The position numbers and the translations under genes were made by a program. A stretch of DNA of 64,000 nucleotides from Kutzneria viridogrisea (GTDB lineage Bacteria > Actinomycetota > Actinomycetes > Mycobacteriales > Pseudonocardiaceae). The stretch spans positions 510,001 through 574,000 of the forward strand of contig JACJID010000002.1 in assembly GCA_014138725.1 (NCBI GenBank). The letters run 5' to 3'. The notes beneath the pieces are model-generated. The model did no database searches and had not been told where the DNA came from. It saw only the letters and a list, made by a program, of their open reading frames with translations. Below, in pieces: positions 7,479 to 16,007 of this stretch (within the stretch, counting starts at the first letter, position 1; the number at the start of each line of letters is the position of its first letter).

Positions 7479-8639
7479 ATGCGCACGTACCGCGAACTGT
7501 TCGCCACCCCGGAGTTCATGCCGCTGTTCCTGACCTCCTCCGCGCAGATCGCGGCCGCCACCGTCGCCGGGCTCGCCCTGGGCACGGCGGTCTACACCGA
7601 GACCGGCTCACCACTGCTGTCCGCGCTGAGCATGTTCGGCCCCTCGCTGGCCCAGGTGGTCGGCGCGACCGTGCTGCTGTCGGCCGCCGACCGGCTGCCG
7701 CCCCGCGCCGTGCTGACCGGCCTCGCCCTGGCCTTCGCGCTCGGCACGGCGGCACAGGCCGTACCGGGACTGCCGCTGTGGACCGTGTTCGTGCTGGTCC
7801 TCGGCCTGGGTGTGCTGGCCTCGCTGGGCAGCGGGGTGCGCTACGGGCTGCTGACCGAGATCCTGCCCGGCGAGGGCTACCTGCTGGGCCGCTCCGTGCT
7901 GAACATGTCGGTCGGGATCATGCAGATCACCGGCTTCGCGATCGGCGGGGTGCTCGTCGCCGCCCTGTCCCCGCGCGGCACCCTGTTGGCCGGCGCCGCC
8001 CTGTACCTCGCCGCCGCCCTGCTCGCCCGCCTCGGCCTGAGCCGCCGGCCGGCACGCGCCGCGGGCCGCCCCTCGATCGGTGAGACCTGGCGCAGCAACG
8101 CCCGCCTCTGGTCCTCGGTGCCACGTCGGTACACCTACCTCGCGCTGTGGCTGCCCAACGGGTTGATCGTCGGCTGCGAATCCCTGTTCGTCCCCTACGC
8201 ACCGGAGGCCGCTGGGCTGCTCTTCGCGCTCGCGGCACTCGGCATGCTGGTCGGCGACACCGCCGTCGGCCGGTTCCTGCCCCAGCGCTGGCTCGACCGG
8301 CTCGGCGCCCCGCTGCGCCTGCTGCTCGCCGTGCCCTACCTCGTCCTCGTCCTCGCCCCGCCGCTGCCCGTGGCCGCCGCCGCGATCGTGCTCGCCTCGA
8401 TCGGCTACTGCTCAACCCTGTTGCTACAACACCGTTTGATGGCCCTGACCCCGCCCGAGCTCAGTGGGCACGCGCTCGGCCTGCACTCCGCGGGCATGCT
8501 CACGATGCAGGGCGTCAGCGCCGTGCTCGCCGGCGCCCTCGCCCAGCACACGACCCCCGCGATCGCCATGTCCCTCCTGGCCCTCGCCTCCCTCGCCGTC
8601 ACGGTGGCGTTGGCGCCCGGGCTTGGCGCCATGCCATGA
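7479..8639 (+). CDS. MFS transporter (putative exporter)
   Basis: A 386-residue major facilitator with about 12 hydrophobic helices, starting MRTYRELFATPEFMPLFL. The cytoplasmic loop between the halves is at about residues 180-215 and is arginine-rich. The TGA stop at 8637-8639 lies inside the left arm of the first palindrome of a family A cluster, so gene end and terminator-like hairpin are fused. The divergent ArsR gene is the likely regulator. Drug or metabolite efflux is the family norm; the actual substrate is unknown. Confidence 0.85.
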   Translation: MRTYRELFATPEFMPLFLTSSAQIAAATVAGLALGTAVYTETGSPLLSALSMFGPSLAQVVGATVLLSAADRLPPRAVLTGLALAFALGTAAQAVPGLPLWTVFVLVLGLGVLASLGSGVRYGLLTEILPGEGYLLGRSVLNMSVGIMQITGFAIGGVLVAALSPRGTLLAGAALYLAAALLARLGLSRRPARAAGRPSIGETWRSNARLWSSVPRRYTYLALWLPNGLIVGCESLFVPYAPEAAGLLFALAALGMLVGDTAVGRFLPQRWLDRLGAPLRLLLAVPYLVLVLAPPLPVAAAAIVLASIGYCSTLLLQHRLMALTPPELSGHALGLHSAGMLTMQGVSAVLAGALAQHTTPAIAMSLLALASLAVTVALAPGLGAMP

Positions 8640-9113
8640 AGGTGCCGTTCATGGCGTTGAACGCCGCGAACGGCACCTTCATGGCGCTGGGCGGCGGGCC
8701 TGAACAGGCTCACCAAGCCGGGACCCATGCCATGAAAGTGCCGTTCAGGACACCCAACGACTCAAACGGCACCTTTGGGACGTGCCTGCCGTGGACGCGA
8801 GCGGGACGCCGCCGAGACACGCTGCGAAAGGACCATTCGCTGCGTTCAGCGCAGTGAAAGCCACCTTCGCGGCGGTCGTGGCAGGTTCACAACCTCGCCA
8901 AGGGCACCTTCATGGCGCTGGGGCGCGGGCCTGAACAGGCTCACCGGCTCGAGGCCAATGTCATGAAGGTGCCGTTCAGGGCATTGAACGACTCAAACGG
9001 CACCTTCATGACACGGAGCAGCGGGCCTGAACAGGCTCACCAAGCCGGAACCCATGTCATGAAGGTGCCGTTCAGGACGTTGAACGCCGCAAACGGCACC
9101 TTCATGACATGGG
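8633..9113. repeat. Cluster of family A palindromes in tandem with a shared spacer
   Basis: At least four palindromic units fill this gene-free stretch. 8633-8685: perfect 18-bp arms. 8731-8779: degenerate. 8959-9013: perfect 18-bp arms. 9051-9113: perfect 22-bp arms starting CCCATGTCATGAAGGTGCC. A half copy is at 8899-8917 and a strongly decayed one at 8824-8875. Between units the spacer GGGCCTGAACAGGCTCACC recurs at about 8696, 8926 and 9022. The cluster has therefore grown by tandem duplication of a roughly 93-bp unit. It separates the convergent MFS and protease genes. Confidence 0.85.
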
Positions 9114-9149
9114 AGCCACGACGAAATCGAACTGGGCCAGGGGCCCGGG

Positions 9150-9989
9150 TCAGCCGTTCCTGCCGATCGTCTGCCGGATCCAGCCCGCGTAGGCGGGCAC
9201 GCTGCTGTAGAGCCCCGGCCCGCCCACGCAGGTCGGACGCGAGTTGCCGGGGCCCGAGGTGGTCCCGACGAGCTCCCACCGCCCGCCCCTGCCCCGCCGG
9301 ATCTGCGGTCCGCCGGAGTCCCCGAAGCACGCCATGGCGTCCGGCACCCGGCTGACCGTGCACAGTCGGGTCGGCCCCGCGAAGCCGGGCGCGCACTCGG
9401 CCTCGGACCCCCTGCGGGCCTCGAGTTCCTGGAGCCGGTTGGCGAACACCGCCTTCGGGATCTCGGGCGTGTCGACGACGGTGCCGAACCCCAGGAGTCG
9501 GGTCGGGGTGCCGGGCCTGCCGGGCCGTTCCGCGATGCGGATGGGCTGCTCGCCGACCGGGCGGTCCAGGCGGATCAGTGCGAGGTCGTTCTGGTTGGGC
9601 GCCTTGGTCCTGGTCTGCACATAGCCCGGGTGGGCCACTATCTGCGCGATGGCACGGACCGTTCCCCCGGAGGTCCGCCGCTCGCTGCCGATGCGGACGG
9701 TGCCGTCCGGCTTCACCAGGTCCGGGTTGACGCAGTGGGCCGCCGTCAGCACCCACTGCGGATCGATCAGCGAGGCCCCGCAGACGCCGTGTTCCCCGTT
9801 GCCCACCACCGTTTCCGCGATCGATGCCATGAACGAGTAGCGCTGCGTGGAATCCTTCCCGTTGACGATCGCTTCGGCGCTGCCAGCCGTCAACGTGGTG
9901 GCGCACACCGCGCTGGCCAGGGCCACGGCGGCGACTCCCGCCGCACGGCGGTGCACGGAGTTCGAGCTGAACACGGAGGTTCCCTTCAA
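9150..9989 (-). CDS. Secreted trypsin-like serine protease (S1 family)
   Basis: A 279-residue preproenzyme. A signal peptide of about 40 residues ends at AGSAEA, directly followed by the IVNGKD motif that forms the mature N-terminus of chymotrypsin-fold enzymes. The catalytic triad is H85 (LTAAHC), D135 (NDLALIRL) and S225 (GDSGGP). Cysteine pairs typical of the family are present. It is exported by Sec and likely degrades extracellular protein. The ATG has a plausible ribosome binding site (AAGGGAACC). It is separated from nrdJ by a terminator and is monocistronic. Confidence 0.92.
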   Translation of the reverse strand: MKGTSVFSSNSVHRRAAGVAAVALASAVCATTLTAGSAEAIVNGKDSTQRYSFMASIAETVVGNGEHGVCGASLIDPQWVLTAAHCVNPDLVKPDGTVRIGSERRTSGGTVRAIAQIVAHPGYVQTRTKAPNQNDLALIRLDRPVGEQPIRIAERPGRPGTPTRLLGFGTVVDTPEIPKAVFANRLQELEARRGSEAECAPGFAGPTRLCTVSRVPDAMACFGDSGGPQIRRGRGGRWELVGTTSGPGNSRPTCVGGPGLYSSVPAYAGWIRQTIGRNG

Positions 9990-10133
9990 TCGGGTGTGAA
10001 CGCGGGTAAAGCGGAAAACTGGACGCGTTCAGCCTGCGTGTTCAAGCCCCGCTGCCCCATCCGGGCAGCAGGCCTGTGCGAGGTGGGGAAAACCCTCCCG
10101 GCCCTCGGACGGCCAGTACCCCTCCCAAAACCA

Positions 10134-10171
10134 CAGGTGGGGTGCCGGCACGATCGCCGACACCCCACCTG
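10134..10171 (-). terminator. Rho-independent-type hairpin downstream of nrdJ
   Basis: Two 16-base arms (CAGGTGGGGTGCCGGC and its inverted copy) with one mismatch and a six-base loop, 33 bp past the nrdJ stop codon. High-G+C hairpins without a strong U-tract are the usual terminators in this group. Confidence 0.7.
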
Positions 10172-10203
10172 AACAGCTAACTCACTTCAACCGATGCTCA
10201 AGA

Positions 10204-12972
10204 TCAGCTGCAACCGGAGGTGCTGCCGCAGCCCTCGCAGACGTAGCAGGACCCGGCGGGCCGCATCTTGGTGCCGCAGGTCATGCACAGCGGCGCGTCG
10301 GCGGCCTTGCCCAGCTGGAGTTCGATCAGCTCGGTGGAGCTGTGCGCCACGGCCGGGGCGGGCTTGTCGGCGGCCTCCACGGTGGTCTGCATGGCGACGA
10401 TGTCCACGTCACCGGAGGTGCCGTAGTCGGCGGAGACCTGGGCGGTGCGCTCGTCGGCGGTGAAGATGCCCAGCTCGGCGCGCTTGTCGTAGGGCAGGTA
10501 GTCCAGCGCGAGCCTGCGGAACAGGTAGTCCACGACGCTGGTGGCGATGCGCACGTCCGGGTCGTCGGTCATGCCGGCGGGCTCGAAGCGCTGGTTCTGG
10601 AACTTCGAGACGTAGAACTCCAGCGGGATGCCGTACTGCAGGCCCACGGAGATCGACATCGAGAAGGCGTCCATCACCCCGGCCAGGGTCGAGCCCTGCT
10701 TGCCCAGCTTGATGAAGATCTCGCCGAGGCCGTCGTCGGGGTAGGACCCGGCGTGCAGGTAGCCCTCGGCGCCACCCACGGTGAACGACACGGTCTGGCT
10801 CGGGCGCTTCTTGGGCAGGCGCTTGCGCACCGGCCGGTACTCCACGACCGGCTCGGTCTTGGCCTCGACCTCGGCACCCTTGCTGGCGCCCTTGCCCGCG
10901 GACAGCGGCTGGCCGACCTTGCAGTTGTCGCGGTAGATCGCCAGCGCCTTGAGGCCCAGCTTCCAGCCCTGGAAGTAGATCTCCTGCACGTCCTCCACGG
11001 TGGCCGCCTCCGGCATGTTCACCGTCTTGGAGATCGCGCCGGAGATGAACGGCTGCACCGCGGCCATCATGCGCACGTGGCCCATCGGCGCGATGGAACG
11101 CTCGCCCATGGCGCAGTCGAAGACCTCGTAGTGCTCGGGGCGCAGTCCGGGCGCGTCCACCACGTGGCCGTGCTCGCCGATGAACTCGACGATCGCCTCG
11201 ACCTGCTCCTGCTGGTAGCCCAGGGACTTCAGCGCACGCGGCACCGTCTGGTTGACGATCTGCATGGAGCCGCCGCCGACCAGCTTCTTGAACTTGACCA
11301 GCGCCAGGTCGGGCTCGATGCCGGTGGTGTCGCAGTCCATCATCAGGCCGATGGTGCCGGTGGGCGCGAGCACACTGGCCTGCGCGTTGCGCCAGCCGTT
11401 GCGGGCACCGATCTGCAGGCCGCTCTGCCACTGCTCGGTGGCCAGCTTCTGCACGGCCCGGTCGTCGCTGCCGTAGGTGCGGACCAGGTCGTTGGCCGCG
11501 GCGTGCTTGCGCATGACCCGCTGGTGCGCGTCGGCGTTGCGGGCGTAGCCCTCGTAGGCGCCGACCACACCGGCCAGCTCGGCGGAGCGGCGGTAGGCGG
11601 TGCCGGTCATCAGCGAGGTGATGGCCGCGGCCAGTGCCCGGCCGCCCTCGGAGTCGTAGGCGTGGCCGGTGGCCATCAGCAGGGCGCCCAGGTTGGCGTA
11701 GCCGATGCCCAGCTGGCGGAACTTGCGCGTGGTGTCGGCGATCGGCTCGGTCGGGAAGTCGGCGAAGCAGATCGAGATGTCCATCGCGGTGATGACCAGC
11801 TCGACGGCCTTGACGAACAGCGGGGCGTCGAAGGTGCCGTCGGGGCGCAGGAACTTCAGCAGGTTCAGCGAGGCCAGGTTGCAGCTGGAGTTGTCCAGGT
11901 GCATGTACTCGCTGCACGGGTTGGAGGCGGTGATCCGGCCCGATTCGGGGCAGGTGTGCCAGTCGTTGATGATGCCGTCGTACTGGATGCCCGGGTCGGC
12001 GCACTCCCACGCGGCCTTGGCCAGCTTGCCGAACAGCGCCTTGGCGTCGACGGACTCGATGACCTCACCGGTCTGCCGCGAGCGCAGGCCGAACTGGCCC
12101 TCGTTCTCCACGGCGCGCATGAACTCGTCGGAGACGCGCACCGAGTTGTTCGCGTTCTGGTACTGCACGGACACGATGTCGCGCCCGCCCAGGTCCATGT
12201 CGAAACCGGCGTCGCGCAGCGCGCGGACCTTGTCCTCCTCGCGCGCCTTGGTCTCGATGAACTCCTCGACGTCGGGGTGGTCCACGTCCAGCACGACCAT
12301 CTTGGCCGCGCGCCGGGTGGCGCCGCCGGACTTGATGGTGCCCGCGGAGGCGTCGGCACCGCGCATGAAGGAGACCGGGCCGGAGGCGGTGCCGCCGGAG
12401 GAGAGCAGCTCCTTGCTGGAGCGGATGCGGGACAGGTTCAGGCCGGCCCCGGAGCCGCCCTTGAAGATCAGCCCCTCCTCGCGGTACCAGTTGAGGATCG
12501 ACTCCATGGTGTCGTCCACCGCGAGGATGAAGCAGGCGCTGACCTGCTGCGGGGAGGCGGTGCCCACGTTGAACCACACCGGGGAGTTGAAGCTGAACAC
12601 CTGGTGCAGCAGCATCCAGGTCAGCTCGTGCTCGAAGACCTCGGCGGCCTTGTCGTCGGCGAAGTACTTGTGCTCGACACCGGCCTTGACGTAGCTGGAG
12701 ACCACCCGGTCGATGAGCTGGCGCAGGCTGCGCTCGCGCGCGTCGGAGCCGACCGCGCCGCGGAAGTACTTGCTGGTCACGATGTTGGTCGCGTTGACCG
12801 ACCAGAAGTCGGGGAACTCGACGCCCCGCTGCTCGAAGTTGATCGAGCCGTCACGCCAGTTGGTCATGACGACGTCGCGGTGCTCCCAGGTCACCTCGTC
12901 GTAGGGGTGCACGCCCTCGGTGGTGTGGACCCGCTGCACCCGCAGCCCCTTGTTGCCGACGGCCTTCGTCAT
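10204..12972 (-). CDS. nrdJ: Vitamin B12-dependent (class II) ribonucleoside-diphosphate reductase
   Basis: A 922-residue cytosolic enzyme reducing ribonucleotides to deoxyribonucleotides with adenosylcobalamin, so it needs no oxygen. The active-site motif N351-P-C353-S-E355 and the N-terminal redox cysteine C147 (VSACFIL) are visible. The C-terminus carries the CMTC...CYVCEGC cysteine cluster typical of long actinobacterial NrdJ. The ATG is chosen because GGAGAGG precedes it by nine bases; the longer frame upstream is untranslated leader containing a GCACGA tandem. It lies 90 bp downstream of nrdR in the same direction, forming the standard nrdR-nrdJ operon repressed by NrdR. No cobalamin riboswitch is apparent in the gap. 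Confidence 0.96.
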   Translation of the reverse strand: MTKAVGNKGLRVQRVHTTEGVHPYDEVTWEHRDVVMTNWRDGSINFEQRGVEFPDFWSVNATNIVTSKYFRGAVGSDARERSLRQLIDRVVSSYVKAGVEHKYFADDKAAEVFEHELTWMLLHQVFSFNSPVWFNVGTASPQQVSACFILAVDDTMESILNWYREEGLIFKGGSGAGLNLSRIRSSKELLSSGGTASGPVSFMRGADASAGTIKSGGATRRAAKMVVLDVDHPDVEEFIETKAREEDKVRALRDAGFDMDLGGRDIVSVQYQNANNSVRVSDEFMRAVENEGQFGLRSRQTGEVIESVDAKALFGKLAKAAWECADPGIQYDGIINDWHTCPESGRITASNPCSEYMHLDNSSCNLASLNLLKFLRPDGTFDAPLFVKAVELVITAMDISICFADFPTEPIADTTRKFRQLGIGYANLGALLMATGHAYDSEGGRALAAAITSLMTGTAYRRSAELAGVVGAYEGYARNADAHQRVMRKHAAANDLVRTYGSDDRAVQKLATEQWQSGLQIGARNGWRNAQASVLAPTGTIGLMMDCDTTGIEPDLALVKFKKLVGGGSMQIVNQTVPRALKSLGYQQEQVEAIVEFIGEHGHVVDAPGLRPEHYEVFDCAMGERSIAPMGHVRMMAAVQPFISGAISKTVNMPEAATVEDVQEIYFQGWKLGLKALAIYRDNCKVGQPLSAGKGASKGAEVEAKTEPVVEYRPVRKRLPKKRPSQTVSFTVGGAEGYLHAGSYPDDGLGEIFIKLGKQGSTLAGVMDAFSMSISVGLQYGIPLEFYVSKFQNQRFEPAGMTDDPDVRIATSVVDYLFRRLALDYLPYDKRAELGIFTADERTAQVSADYGTSGDVDIVAMQTTVEAADKPAPAVAHSSTELIELQLGKAADAPLCMTCGTKMRPAGSCYVCEGCGSTSGCS

Positions 12973-13062
12973 GACCGTTACCTCTCCGCTAGTGCTCGTG
13001 CTCGTGCTACACCTGCGAACGGCGAGTCCGCTGACCCGCCGTCGAAACCTGCCTGTGGGCAT

Positions 13063-13518
13063 CTACTCGCTTTTCTCCGCGCGCCGCAGTTCCGCGATCT
13101 CCTTCTCGAAGTCCTCCACCGAGGAGAAGGAGCGGTACACGCTGGCGAAGCGCAGGTAGGCCACGCCGTCGAGATCCCTGAGGGGACCGAGGATGGCCAG
13201 CCCCACCTCGTGGCTGGGGATCTCCGCGCAGCCGGTGGACCGGATCGACTCCTCCACCCGCTGGGCCAACTGCTGCAGGGCGTCCTCGTCCACCGGGCGG
13301 CCCTGGCAGGCGCGCCGCACCCCGGTGACGACCTTGTCCCGGCTGAACGGCTCGGTGACCCCGGACCGCTTGACCACGGCCAGCACCGCCTCCTCGACGG
13401 TGGTGAACCGGCGGCTGCACTGCGCGCAGGACCGGCGGCGCCGGATGGCCTGGCCCTCGTCGACCTCGCGCGAGTCCACCACACGGGAGTCCGAGTGACG
13501 GCAGAACGGACAGCGCAC
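13063..13518 (-). CDS. nrdR: Transcriptional repressor NrdR
   Basis: A 151-residue repressor of ribonucleotide reductase genes that senses ATP/dATP. A zinc ribbon at the N-terminus uses C3, C6, C31 and C34 (MRCPFC and CAQC). The ATP-cone domain covers about residues 47-137 ([16 protein letters not shown]). The GTG at 13518 is chosen because it gives the canonical MRCPFC start and has GGGGAAGGGG upstream at a usable distance; GTG at 13530 is less likely. It is transcribed with nrdJ. Confidence 0.95.
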   Translation of the reverse strand: MRCPFCRHSDSRVVDSREVDEGQAIRRRRSCAQCSRRFTTVEEAVLAVVKRSGVTEPFSRDKVVTGVRRACQGRPVDEDALQQLAQRVEESIRSTGCAEIPSHEVGLAILGPLRDLDGVAYLRFASVYRSFSSVEDFEKEIAELRRAEKSE

Positions 13519-13604
13519 GGCGTGAGTCACCCCTTCCCCAGGTGCTGGACCAGCGGCTGCGCGGCAGTCAGCCGGGAAGGAGGATGACCCCAACCTGTGG
13601 ACTA

Positions 13605-13634
13605 ACTACAGCGATGTAACCACTAGATGTAGGG
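13605..13634 (-). promoter_or_regulatory. Probable tandem NrdR boxes upstream of nrdR-nrdJ
   Basis: Two adjacent imperfect palindromes. On the minus strand they read CCCTACATCTAGTGG and TTACATCGCTGTAGTT, with centres about 15 bases apart. Paired boxes of this TACA...TGTA/CTAG type and spacing are where NrdR binds in other bacteria. They lie about 90-115 bp before the nrdR start, fitting autoregulation of the operon. The assignment rests on pattern and position only. Confidence 0.6.
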
Positions 13635-13753
13635 GTAGACCGTATGTCTCAGGACGGCTGGACGCAAACTGGGCGGGCGCGACACGCCGAGGGTGTGACC
13701 CGATGGTGCGGCACGGGGCACTACGACAACCGAGTGAACGGACAAACCTCGCC

Positions 13754-14203
13754 CTAGCGGGTGACACCCGCGTCCGGCACGACCAGCGGCTGGCCGGGGT
13801 GCACGGCATCCCCGTCGAGGTGGTTGAGCCGCATGATCCGGTCGACGACCTCACCGGCGGGGCTGCCGGGCACCACGCGCTGGGCCAGGCCCCACAGGGT
13901 CTCGTCCGCGCGGACCTGGACGACGGTCGTGGCCTCGGGCACCGGCGCCGACTGGCTGGAGACCTCGGCGAGCAGCCCGAAGCCCACGCACACCAGGAAG
14001 GTCAGCAGGCCGATGAGCACCAGTTGCAGCCCGGCGTGGCGCGGCCTGACCCGGCAGGACGAGGAGGCGGCGGCGCCGGGGGCGAGCACGGGACGGGGAC
14101 GACCAGGCGGCCTGCGCAGCTCCTCACCGCCGCGGCGGAGCACCCGGGGACCGGGGCGCGCGCCCTGTGCAGTGGGCTTGACCAGCAGCTCCTGGGTCGC
14201 CAT
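13754..14203 (-). CDS. LysM-domain membrane protein, SOS-linked (YneA/Rv2719c-like)
   Basis: A 149-residue protein with a basic cytoplasmic N-terminus, one transmembrane helix at about residues 57-80 and a C-terminal LysM peptidoglycan-binding domain (VQVRADETLWGLAQRVVP..., HPGQPLVVPD). It is divergent from lexA, exactly as the mycobacterial Rv2719c and the B. subtilis yneA genes, which inhibit cell division during DNA damage. A near-consensus LexA box (TCGAACatgcGTTCTA) lies 18 bp before its ATG, so damage induction is expected. The division-inhibitor role is inferred from synteny and architecture. Confidence 0.85.
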   Translation of the reverse strand: MATQELLVKPTAQGARPGPRVLRRGGEELRRPPGRPRPVLAPGAAASSSCRVRPRHAGLQLVLIGLLTFLVCVGFGLLAEVSSQSAPVPEATTVVQVRADETLWGLAQRVVPGSPAGEVVDRIMRLNHLDGDAVHPGQPLVVPDAGVTR

Positions 14204-14220
14204 GACGCCTCCCGCAAGGA

Positions 14221-14236
14221 TCGAACATGCGTTCTA
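14221..14236 (-). promoter_or_regulatory. LexA (SOS) box of the LysM gene
   Basis: TCGAACatgcGTTCTA differs from the actinobacterial CGAAC-N4-GTTCG consensus in one position. It lies just upstream of the LysM gene. A weaker second half-match (TCGAACgtccGTGCGA) overlaps its right edge at about 14237. Confidence 0.75.
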
Positions 14237-14300
14237 TCGAACGTCCGTGCGAATGTGTACCACAGGGTCACGCCGAAATCGAGGATTTGCGGCGTGTCCT

Positions 14301-14316
14301 TCGAACAGGTGTTTGA
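14301..14316 (+). promoter_or_regulatory. LexA (SOS) box of lexA
   Basis: TCGAACaggtGTTTGA fits the CGAACRNRYGTTYG-type actinobacterial SOS box without mismatch. It lies about 135 bp before the lexA GTG and should mediate autorepression. Confidence 0.85.
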
Positions 14317-14449
14317 TCTGAGCGCGGCTCCCGTCTACCGTGGACCGTGAAGATCGCTGACCGTCTGTCCGCGGGGGCGAACAGCCCGCGACGAGGTCGG
14401 CATCAGTGCTGCCCCGCCGGGAGGTCGGGGTGACGAGGGAGGCTGCGTA

Positions 14450-15196
14450 GTGGCACGCAAAGGCGCCGAGGGCCCGCTTACCGGGTCGGGCGTGAACACC
14501 GATGGCGACGAGGGTCCCGTGGTGGAACTGGAGGTCTTCTCCGGGGACGGCGAGGACACCCCGGCCCAGGACCCGAGGCTGACCCCGAGGCAGCGCAAGG
14601 TGCTGCGGGTCATCCAGGAGTCGGTGGAGCGGCGCGGCTACCCGCCGAGCATCCGCGAGATCGGCGACGCGGTGGGCCTGACCTCCACCTCCTCGGTGTC
14701 ACACCAGCTGAAGATGCTGCAGCGCAAGGGCTACCTGCACCGGGACGCGAACCGGCCGCGCGCGGTCGGCATGCTCACCGCGGAGGGCGGCCCGCAGCCC
14801 GTGGCGGAGCAGCCGGGCACCGCGCCGGTGTACGTGCCACTGGTCGGCCGGATCGCAGCCGGTGGGCCGATCCTGGCCGAGCAGACCTTCGAGGACGTCT
14901 TCCCGCTGCCCAAGGAGATCGTCGGCGACGGCACCCTGTTCCTGCTCAAGGTGGTCGGCGACTCGATGGTCGACGCCGCGATCACCGACGGGGACTTCGT
15001 CGCGGTGCGCCAGCAGGAGGACGCCGACAACGGGGACGTGGTCGCCGCGATGATCGACGGCGAGGCCACCGTGAAGACCCTCAAGCGGCGGGACGGGCAC
15101 GTCTGGCTGATGCCGCACAACGAGGCGTACGAGCCGATCCTGGGCGACGAGGCGCAGATCCTCGGCAAGGTCGTCGCCGTGCTGCGCAGGCTCTGA
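14450..15196 (+). CDS. lexA: SOS repressor LexA
   Basis: A 248-residue repressor-protease. Residues 44-110 are the winged helix ([35 protein letters not shown]). The self-cleavage bond is A137-G138 (RIAAGGP), and the catalytic dyad is S172 (GDSMVD) and K209 (VKTLKRR). An acidic 43-residue N-terminal extension precedes the DNA-binding domain. The GTG start is supported by GGGAGG nine bases upstream. RecA filaments stimulate cleavage, releasing lexA itself, the divergent LysM gene and recA, all of which carry boxes in this window. Confidence 0.97.
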   Translation: MARKGAEGPLTGSGVNTDGDEGPVVELEVFSGDGEDTPAQDPRLTPRQRKVLRVIQESVERRGYPPSIREIGDAVGLTSTSSVSHQLKMLQRKGYLHRDANRPRAVGMLTAEGGPQPVAEQPGTAPVYVPLVGRIAAGGPILAEQTFEDVFPLPKEIVGDGTLFLLKVVGDSMVDAAITDGDFVAVRQQEDADNGDVVAAMIDGEATVKTLKRRDGHVWLMPHNEAYEPILGDEAQILGKVVAVLRRL

Positions 15197-15202
15197 CCTG
15201 AC

Positions 15203-15247
15203 CGCGAACGGGCCCGCTCCGCGCTGTGCGGAGCGGGCCCGTTCGCG
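15203..15247 (+). terminator. Strong transcription terminator of lexA
   Basis: Perfect 20-bp stem (CGCGAACGGGCCCGCTCCGC) with a five-base loop, seven bases past the lexA stop. It faces the convergent toxin-antitoxin genes and probably terminates both directions. Confidence 0.88.
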
Positions 15248-15259
15248 TTGCTGGGCGGG

Positions 15260-15661
15260 TCAGTCGCGAGGTGCGAGGACCGTGAATCCGGCGTCGGTGG
15301 CGGCAGTGGCCAACCGGTCGTCGTAGGTGACCACGGCGTCCAGGTCGGTGCCGAGGAGTCGAGCCGTCGAGAGGTGGATGGCGTCCAGCGAGCGCAGCAT
15401 TCGATCCGGCTCGTTCATGGCGCCGTCGACCACGTCGTCGTCCATGCTGATGTAGTCGAACGCGAGCAGGAGGTCACGCGCGTCCGGAATCGCCGCGGGC
15501 AACACGCGGGAGACGGCGCGCATCACCTCGACGCGCAGCAGCGAGGAACTGACCCAGGACGCGCTGGTCTGGCTGTCGTAGAACGCGGCGAACGCCTTGG
15601 AATGGCTCTCCTCGGCCAGCAGCTTGAGGGCGGCCGAGGTGTCGACGTAGTACAGGCTCAC
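15260..15661 (-). CDS. PIN-domain toxin (VapC family)
   Basis: A 133-residue ribonuclease toxin. The PIN acidic residues are D7 (YVDTSA), E45 (RVEVMRA), D93 (LDAIHLSTARLL) and D114 (TYDDRL). The GTG start overlaps the TGA of the antitoxin gene by four bases (GTGA), showing translational coupling. VapC proteins cleave tRNA or rRNA when unneutralised. All catalytic residues are present, so the toxin should be active. Confidence 0.9.
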   Translation of the reverse strand: MSLYYVDTSAALKLLAEESHSKAFAAFYDSQTSASWVSSSLLRVEVMRAVSRVLPAAIPDARDLLLAFDYISMDDDVVDGAMNEPDRMLRSLDAIHLSTARLLGTDLDAVVTYDDRLATAATDAGFTVLAPRD

Positions 15662-15954
15662 CAGGTGTCTTCCTCGCGCAGCTCCCGGAGTGCTTCGCCA
15701 AGACGGTCCTGACCGACGCTGGGACGCATCCGCGGCCGGTATCCGGGCCGGGTCGCCAGCCTCGCCTTGCCCGACTCCACCAGCCGCGTCATCGTCGGGG
15801 TCGGCGCGCGATCCTCGACCGGCACGATCCGTGCGATCAGGCGGCCGTACTCGGTGACATCGACCGTCACGCCGTGCCGGACCCTGGCCAACACCTCACT
15901 GGTGTTGTGGCGCAGTTCCCGCAGGCCAACGGTGTAGTCATCGCGGCGCTCCAT
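15658..15954 (-). CDS. Phd/YefM-type antitoxin of the VapBC pair
   Basis: A 98-residue antitoxin. The N-terminal YTVGLRELRHNTSEVLARVRHG segment is the Phd/YefM DNA-binding and dimerisation fold. The C-terminal tail (RMRPSVGQDRLGEALRELRE) is the likely toxin-binding arm. A CACAA-AA-TTGTG palindrome lies 13 bp upstream. TACATT, seven bases from the ATG, could be a -10 box giving a leaderless transcript; both fit autoregulation by the toxin-antitoxin complex. Confidence 0.88.
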   Translation of the reverse strand: MERRDDYTVGLRELRHNTSEVLARVRHGVTVDVTEYGRLIARIVPVEDRAPTPTMTRLVESGKARLATRPGYRPRMRPSVGQDRLGEALRELREEDTW

Positions 15955-15961
15955 GCACCCA

Positions 15962-15979
15962 ATGTATCACAAAATTGTG
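15962..15979 (-). promoter_or_regulatory. Candidate -10 box and operator of the toxin-antitoxin operon
   Basis: CACAA and TTGTG arms around AA (15968-15979) form a perfect short palindrome. Immediately downstream on the minus strand is TACATT and then, six bases later, the antitoxin ATG. This suggests a leaderless, autorepressed promoter. Confidence 0.5.
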
Positions 15980-16007
15980 GCCACACCCACCGGCTCCGGA
16001 CAGCGCT

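Noticed and set aside
12973-13062. Cobalamin riboswitch before nrdJ
   Set aside because: The gap is too short and lacks the B12-box; only a GCACGA tandem and a ribosome binding site are seen.
10342-13587. 1081-residue open frame opposite nrdJ/nrdR
   Set aside because: Antisense shadow of two well-conserved genes; His/Val/Gly/Leu-rich composition typical of high-G+C antisense frames.
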